A stretch of DNA of 64,000 bases from Thioalkalivibrio thiocyanodenitrificans ARhD 1 (GCF_000378965.1 NZ_KB900536.1:1852052-1916051); one strand, 5' to 3'. Positions 44,471-52,569 are shown, numbered from the stretch's first letter. Numbers and translations: made by a program. Notes: generated from the sequence alone by a model not told the origin.

Positions 44471-45556
44471 TCAGGCCAGATCCGTCTGCAGGATCGTCTC
44501 GGAGATGCGCTGCCAGCCGTCGTGCCTGCCCTTGAAGGCCATGTAGCTCTCGTGCACCTTCTTCACCATGGGGTCGGCCTCCGCCGCGGCGGCCAGCGTC
44601 TCGGCGGTGACCTCACGCAGGCGCGCGACGATCTCCGGAGACAGGGCGCGCAGCTCCGTCCCGTGGTTCTTCACCAGGTCATCCAGGGCCTCGGCGTTGA
44701 CCGCCTCCGACCAGGTGTGGCTGAGCGCATTGCAGGTGGCCGCCGCCGAGCGGACGATCTCCTGCAGGTCCTCGGGCAGCGACTCCCAGGCCGCTTTGTT
44801 GATGAGCAGTTCGGAGGTGGTGGCCGGCTCGTGCCAGCCGGTGGTGTAGTAGTACCTCGCGGCCCGGTGCAGGCCCATGCGGCGATCCTGGTAGGGGCCC
44901 ACGAACTCGGCGGCGTCGATGTTGCCGCGCTCCAGCGCCGGGAAGATCTCACCGCCGGGCAACAGACGGGTGGCCACCCCCAGCTGTTCGTACACGCGCC
45001 CGGCGAGCCCGGGGATGCGCATGCGCAGGCCGTCGAAGTCCTCGAGCTTGTCCACCGGCCGCTTGAACCAGCCGGTCATCTGCACGCCGGTGTTGCCGCA
45101 GGGCAGGGCCTTGAGGTTGAAGGGCGCGTACACCTCGTCCCACAGCTCCTGGCCGCCGCCGAAGTAGAGCCAGGCGCTGTGCCCCTGGAAGTTCATGCCG
45201 AAGGGCACGGTGGTGAAGTACTGGGCGGCGAAGGACTTGCCGGCCCAGAAATAGGAGTTGGCCCAGTTCATCTCCACGGTGCCCTGGGACACCGCGTCAA
45301 AGCCCTCCAGGGCCGGGATCAGTTCGCCGGCGGCGTAGTGCCGGATGCGCAGGCGCCCGCCGGACATGGCCTCCACCATCCTGCAGAAGTCCGTGGCGCT
45401 GCCCGGGCCGGTGCTGTAGAAGGGCGCACCCGCCGGGTAGGCATTGGTCATGCGCCAGCGGAAGCTGCGCTTGTCGTCGGCACAGATGATGGCGGGCGCC
45501 GCCAGGGCACCTGCGGCCGCTCCGGCCTTGAGGAAACTGCGTCGCGTGATGGACAT
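44471..45556 (-). CDS. TRAP transporter substrate-binding protein, TakP-like
   Basis: A 361-residue periplasmic binding protein with a Tat-type signal (RRSFLKAGAAAGALAAPA). The body resembles TakP, the 2-oxo acid binder of Rhodobacter: YAAGELIPALEGFDAVSQG, GNTGVQMTGWFKRPV, GLRMRIPGLAGRVYEQLG, ERGNIDAAEFVGPYQDRRMG, YYYTTGWHEPATT. A 2-oxo acid or related organic anion is therefore the likely ligand. ATG 45556 has GGGAG upstream. First gene of a dctP-dctQ-dctM-ggt-TSUP operon. Confidence 0.9.
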   Translation of the reverse strand: MSITRRSFLKAGAAAGALAAPAIICADDKRSFRWRMTNAYPAGAPFYSTGPGSATDFCRMVEAMSGGRLRIRHYAAGELIPALEGFDAVSQGTVEMNWANSYFWAGKSFAAQYFTTVPFGMNFQGHSAWLYFGGGQELWDEVYAPFNLKALPCGNTGVQMTGWFKRPVDKLEDFDGLRMRIPGLAGRVYEQLGVATRLLPGGEIFPALERGNIDAAEFVGPYQDRRMGLHRAARYYYTTGWHEPATTSELLINKAAWESLPEDLQEIVRSAAATCNALSHTWSEAVNAEALDDLVKNHGTELRALSPEIVARLREVTAETLAAAAEADPMVKKVHESYMAFKGRHDGWQRISETILQTDLA

Positions 45557-45928
45557 GGATCGACTCCCGTTGCTTTGTTGGTTGCATCGCCCGCGCTTTA
45601 CATTCGCGGCCACGTCCATCCAATGAGCAACACCCATGCCAGACCCTGCGGACCCGCCTTTCGCTGCTGATTCCGCAGGGATTTTTCGCCGCCCGAGCCA
45701 CGAGAGGCCACGAGGCCGGCTGCACACAAAGAAGGCGCGTCCCGCGAGCGGTCCCGACGTTTGTAGGCGATGGCCTGTTTCTTGAATCGATTGTCAGCGG
45801 TCGCCCGGGGTACGCCGTACAAGCGACGCGCATGGGGGCGCCCCGCGCCTCACATGTTCAGTTCGCCCCCCTGCGGTGCCGGAGCGCCCCGAATCGGTGC
45901 ATGTGGCGGACGAGGAGATCAGACCTGC
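45557..45928. other. Divergent regulatory region between the TRAP operon and an Lrp-type regulator
   Basis: A 372-base gap. CCCTGCGGA at 45644-45652 and TCCGCAGGG at 45672-45680 form a 9-base inverted repeat followed by ATTTTTCG; on the plus strand this looks like an intrinsic terminator, on the minus strand it would be a leader hairpin 5' of the TRAP operon. GCCACGAGAGGCCACGAGGC (about 45700-45719) is another repeat-like stretch. I see no confident promoter. Confidence 0.5.
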
Positions 45929-46375
45929 ATGAATAAGCTGGATACCGACATCGTGAGTCTGCTTATCCGCGACGGGCGCATGTCCTTCGCCGAGATCGCC
46001 CGCCGCCTGGGCGTGACACGCGCGCATGTGAGGGACCGGGTGCAGGTGCTTCAGGAGGCGGGCGTCATCGAGCAGTTTACCGCCGTCATCAATCCGGAGA
46101 AGCTCGGCAAGAGCGTCTCGGCCTACCTGGACATCAAGGTCGCCCCACAGGGTGTCGAGGCGGTCGCCGCCCACCTGGCGGAGCTTCCCGAAGTGGCCAG
46201 CCTTTACGTGATGAGCGACATGAGAAGCCTGCACGTGCACACGCTCACCGATTCGCACGAACGCCTGCACGAGTTCGTGCGCCGGCACGTCTACTCTCAG
46301 GCGCAGGTGACGAGCGTGGAAAGTCAGACCCTGCTCAGCCGGGTCAAGAACCGGCGCGGCGGGCCCCGGCTGTGA
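45929..46375 (+). CDS. Lrp/AsnC family transcriptional regulator
   Basis: A 148-residue regulator: N-terminal winged helix (DTDIVSLLIRDGRMSFAEIARRLGVTRAHVRDRV, about 5-38) and a C-terminal RAM/AsnC ligand domain (YLDIKVAPQGVEAVAAHLA, VASLYVMSDMRSLHVHTLTD). ATG 45929 with GAGGAG 12 bases upstream fits; the longer frame starts in non-conserved sequence. Divergent from the TRAP-GGT operon, which it probably controls in response to an amino acid or the imported compound. Confidence 0.9.
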   Translation: MNKLDTDIVSLLIRDGRMSFAEIARRLGVTRAHVRDRVQVLQEAGVIEQFTAVINPEKLGKSVSAYLDIKVAPQGVEAVAAHLAELPEVASLYVMSDMRSLHVHTLTDSHERLHEFVRRHVYSQAQVTSVESQTLLSRVKNRRGGPRL

Positions 46376-46447
46376 TCACGACCGGCATTCCGAGTGCAGC
46401 TCCACGCGGGTCCGGAGGGAGCCGGCTGACCGGTCTGGGCAGGCGTT

Positions 46448-47260
46448 TCAGAGGAAGGCCATCTCCAGACCCACCAGCAGGATGAATACCGCGAAGGCCT
46501 GGCGCAGACGGGCCACGGCCAGTCGGTGGCACAGGCGGGCACCCAGCGGCACAAACAGCATGGACGTCGGGACCAGCAGCACAAGGGAGAACCAGTTCAG
46601 ATAACCGGAAGAATAGGTCGGCAGCCCGTCAACCCCCCAACCGGCGACGACATAGCCGACCGCGGCCGGCACGCTGATGAACAACCCGAATGCGGCCGAG
46701 GTGCCCACGGCGCGATGGATGGGATAGGAGAACAGATTGAGAATGGGTACGGACAGGGTGCCGCCGCCGATACCCAGCATGGAGGCAAGCCCGCCCACCC
46801 CGAATGACAGGCCCTGCTGGGAGCGCTGCCCCGGCAGCCCGTCGCTCACCACGGGCTTGCTGCGGGCCGTCACCAGCATGTGCAGGGCCACCACGATCAG
46901 CACGGCACCGAACACGATCTTGAGCACCATGCCCGACATCACCGCTCCACCCAGCCAGGTCCCGATCAGCACGCCGACGAGACCGGCCGGCGTCCAGAGC
47001 CTCAATACGTCCCGGTCCACGCTACCGCGCAGGTAATGGGCCCTGGCAGAAATCGCCGATATCATGACAATGGCCGCGAGGGAGGTCCCCACGGCCAGGG
47101 GCATGGTCATATCCAGGGGCAGACCGCTCAGGCTGTACAGATGGTAGAGCACGGGTACGATGACGATGCCACCGCCCACACCGAGCAGCCCCCCCAGAAA
47201 TCCCGCCAGAGAACCGCAGGCCAGCAGCGCCGGCACCCAGATGATCCAGTTCCCGTCCAT
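46448..47260 (-). CDS. TauE/SafE (TSUP) family permease, second paralogue
   Basis: A 270-residue protein with about eight helices. It matches the protein at 40154-40978 nearly domain for domain (FLGGLLGVGGGIVIVPVLYHLY; LASMLGIGGGTLSVPILNLF; the C-termini ADRQLxL-like RLRQAFAVFILLVGLEMAFL and RLRQVFAVFILLVGLEMALF are near-identical). Both start MDGNWII or IPDGNWII. The copies flank the TRAP-GGT-Lrp cluster, suggesting duplication. Convergent with the Lrp gene. Confidence 0.87.
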   Translation of the reverse strand: MDGNWIIWVPALLACGSLAGFLGGLLGVGGGIVIVPVLYHLYSLSGLPLDMTMPLAVGTSLAAIVMISAISARAHYLRGSVDRDVLRLWTPAGLVGVLIGTWLGGAVMSGMVLKIVFGAVLIVVALHMLVTARSKPVVSDGLPGQRSQQGLSFGVGGLASMLGIGGGTLSVPILNLFSYPIHRAVGTSAAFGLFISVPAAVGYVVAGWGVDGLPTYSSGYLNWFSLVLLVPTSMLFVPLGARLCHRLAVARLRQAFAVFILLVGLEMAFL

Positions 47261-47408
47261 GATCTATCTCTGCTCCGGTCCGGAGAGGACCTGCGCCCTC
47301 ACCCGCATGTCATCGTCTCCGGGCCCCCCTGCATGGCACCCGAAATCATCATCCCAGCCTGGCATCATGTCTCTCCCGAAATACCCTGGATAATACCTTC
47401 GTCCGACC

Positions 47409-48323
47409 TCAGAACCGGGTCGACAACACCGTCTCCGCAGAACGCACACCGGTGGCGCGCCGCTCCAGCCAGCGCAGTGCGGCCGGCCAGTTCACGGGCT
47501 CGACCGACAGCGCCCGAAGGGGCAGCCGCAGGTAATCGCCCCGCTCATTCACGATTAAACGCTGCATACCATCGCCCGGGTCATCCTCCACACGCAACAT
47601 CCGCCACTCGATGCGTCCGCCTTCGCGCACCACCTGTGCGAGCACTCCCGACAGGGACTCGAGGTCTGCAGCCAGCGCCCGGCAGCGCTCCTCCCGGGAC
47701 GCGCGATCGCGAAGGTCCGCGAAGGCGCAACGTACACCGCCTTCGGACTCCCAGCCCGGCCCGTGCATCTGCGACATGCTCCACGCGCCGCCCACATCCC
47801 CGGCTCGCGCAATGCCGCGTGATGCGCCCGCTTCGCCCAACGCGGGGCAGGCATGCAGGGTGCAGTAGCGTTGCACCAGATCCATCTCCCGGTCAGCCTG
47901 CCCGGCCACCCGCGGCCAGCTCACCAGCAGCGGGGAGCCCCCCACCATGAGAAGCACCTGACCCTGGCGATCCACTTCCACCAGGACGTCTCCAGTCGTC
48001 ACCAGCGCCTGGCGAAAGCGGTGCAGGCGCGCAAGCTCCATCTCCATGGCCTGCCGCCAGCGCACCAGCCTGCGTTCCCGGCCCGCACCACGCGCGCGCT
48101 CCAGCCCCGAATGTTCCAGTTCCTCCGCATAAACCTCGATGAGCGCTTCCACGACCAGGCCCGCGAAATCCGCGCGGGCCGATGAGGAAGCCTCCGTGAG
48201 CCCCTCCGCCACCTGCGCCATGACCGGGGGCTGCACATAGAGCTGACGGGGTTCCGTGGCCGCGGATGCGGCAGACCACACCGTCAACACCGCAAGCAGG
48301 GCACCCGAAATCCAGGCTCGCAT
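47409..48323 (-). CDS. Hypothetical secreted protein
   Basis: A 304-residue protein I do not recognise. A signal peptide (about 1-21, ending AASA) precedes a mostly helical body rich in Arg, Glu and Ala, with several Cys at about 150-155 (RYCTLHACP) and 195-215. It follows the MFS gene by five bases in the same direction, so the two are probably co-transcribed. No catalytic motif is evident. The 148 bases after it, before the TSUP gene, show nothing recognisable. Confidence 0.7.
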   Translation of the reverse strand: MRAWISGALLAVLTVWSAASAATEPRQLYVQPPVMAQVAEGLTEASSSARADFAGLVVEALIEVYAEELEHSGLERARGAGRERRLVRWRQAMEMELARLHRFRQALVTTGDVLVEVDRQGQVLLMVGGSPLLVSWPRVAGQADREMDLVQRYCTLHACPALGEAGASRGIARAGDVGGAWSMSQMHGPGWESEGGVRCAFADLRDRASREERCRALAADLESLSGVLAQVVREGGRIEWRMLRVEDDPGDGMQRLIVNERGDYLRLPLRALSVEPVNWPAALRWLERRATGVRSAETVLSTRF

Positions 48324-48328
48324 ATGGC

Positions 48329-49603
48329 TCAGGGCGAAGATTGCCCGGCGCCCTGCCCATCGGCCCTGTGCGCCGTCACACGCACCGCCCTCACCCCGGC
48401 CAGGGTGAACACACCGAGCAGTGTAAAGGCGGCGATGGCCCAGAACACCAGCGCGGGATGCCCCCGGTCCACCACCCAGCCCAGAAGTACAGGGGCAATG
48501 GCGAACCCCACGCTGAAGCCTGTGGTGACGATGCCGAACGCCGTACCGACGCTGCCCTTGGGCGCGGCCTGACGCACCATCACGTCGCGCAGCGGCGCCG
48601 CCACCGCGATGAAGAAACCGGCCAGCACCATCAGCAGGAACACGCCCGACAGGGACAGCCCGCTGAAGCCGAGCGGAACGACGAAGGCGGCGGAAAGCAG
48701 GAAGGCGGCCGCGGTCGCCAGTTCATGGCGCACCACGCGATCCGCCACCCAGCCGCCAAGCAGCGTACCCGTGGCGGCGGCCACGAAGTAGGCGGTCAAC
48801 GCCATGTTGGCGCTCGTGAGACTCACCCCATGGAGGTCCACAAGGGCCACCACGGAGAAACTCTTGATGCCGTTTCCCGCCAGGGCGATGATGACGTAGA
48901 AGAGGAACAACGCGGCGATCACCGGCGTCATGAGCAGGGCAATCCCCGTCCTGTCTCCATTGGCCCTTCGCCGCGCTGCGTCCACCCGGGCCTCGCGCCG
49001 TTCGTCCTCGTCGCAGAGGCTGTCGCGCTGCGTGACCAGCAGGGCCGCATAGGCGATGCCAAGCCCCCCGAGCACCACCAGCGCCACGCGCCAGCCCGCG
49101 AGCATGGTCAGCACGAGCACCGCGGGCGGCGCCAGCATCCAGCCGATGTATCCTGCGAACAGGTGCATGCTGAACGCCCGGCCGACCCGCCCGTCGCCCA
49201 CCCGGGCGGACAGGATGGCGTAGTCGGCCGGATGGAACACCGCGTTCCCCGCACCCGCCATGACCATGAAACCGACCATGGCCCAGTAGCTGGGCACCAG
49301 CCCCACCAGCAGGATCGCCGCCCCGTTGAGCATCAGCCCCAGCGCCAGGATGGCACGCCCGCCGACACGGTCCACCAGCATGCCCATGGGCACCTGCATC
49401 AGGCCGGTGACGGCGGCGTAGACCGACAGCAGCAGCCCGAGCGCGGCGTAGCTCAGGCCCAGTTCGCCGTGCAGCAGCGGAAATACCGGCGGCAGCACCA
49501 GCATGTAAAAGTGGCTGAAAGCATGCGCCGTCGACACCAGGCCGACGGTCTTTCGCTCCCCGCCGGGGAACGGCGCGATCAGCGCCGATGTGGCGAATGC
49601 CAT
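48329..49603 (-). CDS. Major facilitator superfamily transporter
   Basis: A 424-residue transporter with 12 predicted helices. MFS loop 2-3 motif GMLVDRVGGRAIL (about 72-84) and its repeat GGWVADRVVRH in the second half are present, with a basic central loop (about 200-220). ATG 49603 has GGAG six bases upstream and is preferred to TTG 49615. It lies downstream of the ATP-grasp gene in the same direction, so it could export the peptide product, though MFS drug or metabolite transport unrelated to the cluster is equally possible. Confidence 0.85.
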   Translation of the reverse strand: MAFATSALIAPFPGGERKTVGLVSTAHAFSHFYMLVLPPVFPLLHGELGLSYAALGLLLSVYAAVTGLMQVPMGMLVDRVGGRAILALGLMLNGAAILLVGLVPSYWAMVGFMVMAGAGNAVFHPADYAILSARVGDGRVGRAFSMHLFAGYIGWMLAPPAVLVLTMLAGWRVALVVLGGLGIAYAALLVTQRDSLCDEDERREARVDAARRRANGDRTGIALLMTPVIAALFLFYVIIALAGNGIKSFSVVALVDLHGVSLTSANMALTAYFVAAATGTLLGGWVADRVVRHELATAAAFLLSAAFVVPLGFSGLSLSGVFLLMVLAGFFIAVAAPLRDVMVRQAAPKGSVGTAFGIVTTGFSVGFAIAPVLLGWVVDRGHPALVFWAIAAFTLLGVFTLAGVRAVRVTAHRADGQGAGQSSP

Positions 49604-49754
49604 GGAACGCTCCAATCGGGTGAACGGGCCCGGCAGGCTCCGGGAGCGGCCGGGCGATCAATCCGTCATGTTAAGGGATTGCTGGAGGATCGTCACAATC
49701 CCGCACCGGGAGCGGGCGGAAGGGCCCTGCTCAAGGCAGGTGTTCTCCGGGGAC

Positions 49755-50726
49755 TCAGGGGCTTTGCGGGACCCGGCGCCAGCGCCCTGAGCAGTAGAGG
49801 TCACGCAGCCGGTCCCTGATCGATCTGTGATCCGCGAGCCGGCAGCGTGATCCGGAGGCAGGGCCATCGATGCGCGAGAACGCATCCACCAGCGCGGATA
49901 TGGCCACGTCGGAAGCCCTGAGCCGCACCGGAAACGGGTGGGTCTTCAGATTGCGGATCATCGGGTTGGTGTTGATTTCGTAGACCTGGGGCCGCCCCTG
50001 GAACAGTCCGAAATCCGCACGCCCGTACTCAATGGCGCCGAGGTCGAACGCGGGGCGTATCGCCTCGCCGAAGGCATTCTCCGAGACGATGCGGTACTCG
50101 TCGTCATAAAGTGCGCCACCGGCAATCCCCGACTCCCCGAACTTGGCCTTCCAGTGACCCTGGTGCGCGCACAGGGCGGGCACCATCCGCCCGCCCACCC
50201 GGTATACGGCCAGTTTGCGATAGAGGTTCTCGCGCACCGGCTCGGCCGCGTACTGGACGATCATCAGTTCCCGTACGGGCACAGCGCGGGCGATCTGCGC
50301 ATCGATTGCGACCCGGAGTTCCTCGGGAGTCGTCAGCAGGTCCGTCAACGGCCCGCGGTGGGCGGAGTCCGTACGCAGAAACACCGGATAAGCCGACGCC
50401 GGGGGCGATTCATCCACGGACCAGACGTTGAAATCGTTGAAACCCCGGGCGTGCAGCCGCCGCAACAACTGAAAACGGGAACGGAAGCGGCCCGGATCGT
50501 TCAGCACACGGGCGCCGAATTCACCGAGCTGGCGGTGGATGCGCCCCGCGCATTCCAGATCCCAGAAATGCAGCCGGTCGAGATCGGAGAAGATGTACGT
50601 CGCCCGGGGCAGGCTGCGCGCGCGGAACAGTCGTTCATAGGACATGACCCGAAAATCGAAGGCGCCGGACCGTTCCAGCGGCCGGTGGGTCCGGCAGTGT
50701 ATTCGGGTGGTAAAGAGAATGATCAT
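49755..50726 (-). CDS. ATP-grasp enzyme of the putative RiPP locus
   Basis: A 323-residue protein with ATP-grasp features: RTDSAHRGPLTDLL mid-domain, LMIVQYAAEPVRENLYRKLAVYRVGGRMVP, and the Mg-binding segment GRADFGLFQGRPQVYEINTNP (about 250-270) with Glu-x-Asn. The N-terminal about 100 residues are not a standard MvdC/MvdD-like start, so it is not an obvious graspetide ligase. It lies 100 bases after the 44-residue peptide gene, with a strong hairpin between. Likely role (inferred): amide or ester bond formation on the peptide. Confidence 0.75.
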   Translation of the reverse strand: MIILFTTRIHCRTHRPLERSGAFDFRVMSYERLFRARSLPRATYIFSDLDRLHFWDLECAGRIHRQLGEFGARVLNDPGRFRSRFQLLRRLHARGFNDFNVWSVDESPPASAYPVFLRTDSAHRGPLTDLLTTPEELRVAIDAQIARAVPVRELMIVQYAAEPVRENLYRKLAVYRVGGRMVPALCAHQGHWKAKFGESGIAGGALYDDEYRIVSENAFGEAIRPAFDLGAIEYGRADFGLFQGRPQVYEINTNPMIRNLKTHPFPVRLRASDVAISALVDAFSRIDGPASGSRCRLADHRSIRDRLRDLYCSGRWRRVPQSP

Positions 50727-50750
50727 CGGGTCGCGGCCCGGCTCCTTGCA

Positions 50751-50785
50751 GGAACCCCGATCCGGACCATGCCGGATCGGGGTCC
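50751..50785 (-). promoter_or_regulatory. Stable hairpin between peptide gene A and the ATP-grasp gene
   Basis: A perfect 11-base stem CCCCGATCCGG / CCGGATCGGGG with a 6-base loop at 50755-50782, extendable by three more pairs. There is no T-run. In many RiPP operons a stem-loop between the abundant precursor mRNA and the modifying-enzyme genes lowers downstream expression or protects the precursor message; that is my reading here. Confidence 0.7.
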
Positions 50786-50826
50786 GTCACCTGCCGGAGG
50801 CCCGGAGGGCGTACCCGGCAACACCC

Positions 50827-50961
50827 TTACTTCCGGGCAGTCGGTGCCCGGACAGTGGGCGGTGGCTTGGGTTCGCCGATCTTCGAGCCGATGGGGGCAG
50901 ACCGCTCGAGACGGAAGCCGAGCAGTCTGGCGGTGTCGAGTCTGATCACTTGACGGTGCAT
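50827..50961 (-). CDS. Putative RiPP precursor peptide A (44 residues)
   Basis: A small gene with AAGGGAGA six to seven bases before its ATG. The N-terminal half has VIRLDTARLLGFRLERS (5-21), nearly identical to the same part of peptides B and C at 52177 and 52570. The C-terminal half has IGSKIGEPKPPPTV (24-37), sharing GSKIG with them. Compared with B and C it lacks the central VRDxG...ITVKL segment. The tail is basic and Pro-rich without Cys, Tyr or His. Its promoter (51004-51032) has near copies before B and C. Function as a modified peptide is inferred from the repeats and the neighbouring HExxH and ATP-grasp genes. Confidence 0.82.
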   Translation of the reverse strand: MHRQVIRLDTARLLGFRLERSAPIGSKIGEPKPPPTVRAPTARK

Positions 50962-51003
50962 GACGTTCTCCCTTGGGGTATACAGCTCTCTGCTGCCCGA
51001 TTG

Positions 51004-51032
51004 TTCATATCAAACCGCCCCGAAAAACGCAA
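51004..51032 (-). promoter_or_regulatory. Promoter of peptide gene A
   Basis: Reading leftward: -35 TTGCGT (51032-51027), exactly 17 bases, -10 TATGAA (51009-51004). The predicted start is about 36 bases before the peptide ATG. The spacer end CGGGGCGGTTTGA matches those of peptides B and C, so the three promoters are homologous. Confidence 0.75.
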
Positions 51033-51118
51033 TATGGCAGCCCCTTGCGCGTGGAGCGGATCCTGACATTCGCTTAGCGGCCGACGCATGATTACGCGCG
51101 CGTGGACGCACAGGACGA

Positions 51119-52099
51119 TCATGCACCCACGGCATCCATGTACTCCCGTGCACCCTGCATCAACAGGTGACCGTGACGTGTGAGCCGGCCGTGCTCCGCC
51201 ACCACCCGATATCCCGCCTCGAAGTTCTCCCTGTCGGTTGCCGCCGCCGCCTTCGCCTCCCGGATCTCCTCCCCGGTCAGCACGCCGGATTCGAGCAACT
51301 GCTGCATGGCCCAGTGCATCCGCGCGGATACGAACGTTGCGTGATAGATGCCGTCCATGGGGCGGAGATCGGCGCGCAGCGGCGAGGGATAGATCTCCGC
51401 GTCGTCGTTCAGCACCAGCGCCTCCTCCGTACAGAAGGAAAAGAGCAGGCTGTGGGCACTCTCGTGCGCGATCACCTCCGCCATGGCGATCCGGGTTTCA
51501 TGCAGGGCGGCATTCAGGAACAGCGCGCCCCAGAGCTGGAAGTGCGACCCGCCATGGAACTCGCCGACGTCATCCGGCCCGCCGGCCACGCCCACCACCT
51601 CGTGCACGATGGCCTCCACCTCGGCGGCCAGCGACGGCGCGCCCTGGCGAAGCAGCGCCATGCCCTGCTCGAATCGTTGCGTGAAAGCGGCACCGACGCC
51701 GGCCTGCGGAACATTTACGGTCAGGTCCGGCCCCATGTCCGCACTCATGCGAAGACGGTAGCATTCACTGCGTTCCGATTCATCCAGCGGCCCCGCATGC
51801 TGGCCCTCCGGCAACGGCTGTTCTTCGGCAAGCCGCGTGTGATGTCCGGCCGCCGCAGCGAGATCATCGCTCAGGAGCGCGACCACCAGATCGTAGTAGC
51901 GGGCAAAGGTGGTGGCAGGATACCGTGTGCCCGACTCGAGCGCGATACAGAGTGCGTCCATCGCCCGGGCGTCGAAGGGGTAGCGGCCAAGGCATTGCTC
52001 CGAGACATGCCGCAGACTGCGCCCCAGCTCCACATACATGCGGCGATCCAGCGCGCGGGCGCGCGCCGGATCAGGCTGGAAATCGAAATGGATCGACAA
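51119..52099 (-). CDS. HExxH-motif putative peptide-modifying enzyme (2-oxoglutarate-type peptide beta-hydroxylase family)
   Basis: A 326-residue protein with metal-binding motif HESAH (212-216) preceded by GGSHFQLWGALFLNAAL (183-199), the layout of the HExxH family found with peptide-modification genes; members have been described as 2-oxoglutarate-dependent peptide beta-hydroxylases. A further His in GIYHATFVSARMHW (250-263) could be the third ligand. It starts at TTG 52099 with GGAG seven bases upstream. It lies between peptide genes B (upstream) and A (downstream), which makes them its likely substrates. Confidence 0.82.
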   Translation of the reverse strand: MSIHFDFQPDPARARALDRRMYVELGRSLRHVSEQCLGRYPFDARAMDALCIALESGTRYPATTFARYYDLVVALLSDDLAAAAGHHTRLAEEQPLPEGQHAGPLDESERSECYRLRMSADMGPDLTVNVPQAGVGAAFTQRFEQGMALLRQGAPSLAAEVEAIVHEVVGVAGGPDDVGEFHGGSHFQLWGALFLNAALHETRIAMAEVIAHESAHSLLFSFCTEEALVLNDDAEIYPSPLRADLRPMDGIYHATFVSARMHWAMQQLLESGVLTGEEIREAKAAAATDRENFEAGYRVVAEHGRLTRHGHLLMQGAREYMDAVGA

Positions 52100-52129
52100 C
52101 GACCGGCTCCAATGGGGTCAGAACAAGGC

Positions 52130-52151
52130 AAAAGGCGCCCCAAGAGGCGCC
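52130..52151 (-). terminator. Terminator or attenuator between peptide gene B and the HExxH gene
   Basis: On the minus strand GGCGCC (52151-52146), six loop bases, GGCGCC (52139-52134), then TTTT. The six-base stem is all G-C and is followed by four T. It would limit read-through from the strong peptide B promoter into the enzyme gene. Confidence 0.6.
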
Positions 52152-52176
52152 CCGAAAGTTACGGTGCTCAGCCCTT

Positions 52177-52350
52177 CTACCGCCCGGGCTTGACGCCGAC
52201 CTTCCCATTCCCGATCTTGCTGCCCAGCTTCACGGTGATGTCGCCTCCCCTGGAGCCGCGCTTCACGCCGTTGTCACGCACGGTAAACGCGCCCTGGAGA
52301 CGGAAGCCGAGCAACCTGGCAGTGTCGAGCTTGACTTGGGGATGATTCAT
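52177..52350 (-). CDS. Putative RiPP precursor peptide B (57 residues)
   Basis: It starts MNHPQVKLDTARLLGFRL (1-18), then GAFTVRDNGVKRGS (20-33), ITVKLGSKIGNGKVGVKP (38-55) and a final GR. It aligns with peptide C along its whole length (MNHP, LDTxRLLGFRL, GAxxVRDxGxK, ITVKLGSKIG, GVK) and with A at both ends. The core is rich in Lys and Gly with Thr and Ser, and has no Cys. A seven-codon longer start exists, but ATG 52350 corresponds to the start of C. GAGG and AGGA precede it. Own promoter at 52393-52421. Confidence 0.82.
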   Translation of the reverse strand: MNHPQVKLDTARLLGFRLQGAFTVRDNGVKRGSRGGDITVKLGSKIGNGKVGVKPGR

Positions 52351-52392
52351 CAGTCCTATCCTCGGATTCATACAGGTCCACCCTGCCGGTTG

Positions 52393-52421
52393 TTCATATC
52401 AAAGCGGCCCAGGCATTGCAA
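52393..52421 (-). promoter_or_regulatory. Promoter of peptide gene B
   Basis: Reading leftward: -35 TTGCAA (52421-52416), 17 bases, -10 TATGAA (52398-52393). The predicted start is about 36 bases before ATG 52350. The spacer CTGGGCCGCTTTGA is shared with the peptide C promoter and partly with A. Confidence 0.77.
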
Positions 52422-52569
52422 GGCGGCAGACCATGGAACTGCGCCACCCCTCTGTGCGGCAGATCCGAACCACATGGCACGATATGGCCACGGGAATCCG
52501 GGCAAGAACCAGGAAGCGCCCGGAAGGGCATCCGGCATGGGCACGCGCCGGCTCGATCTGCGCACCAGG

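Noticed and set aside
40154-47260. TRAP/GGT block as a genomic island
   Set aside because: No integrase, tRNA or direct-repeat boundary; base composition looks like the rest of the window.
48266-49819. 517-codon plus-strand frame opposite the MFS gene
   Set aside because: Antisense to a clear 12-helix MFS protein; composition (His, Gln, Arg) typical of a shadow frame.
49755-50726. Calling the ATP-grasp protein a microviridin-type graspetide ligase
   Set aside because: The N-terminal region and motifs do not match MvdC/MvdD, and the peptides lack the Thr/Ser-Asp/Glu core pattern of microviridins.
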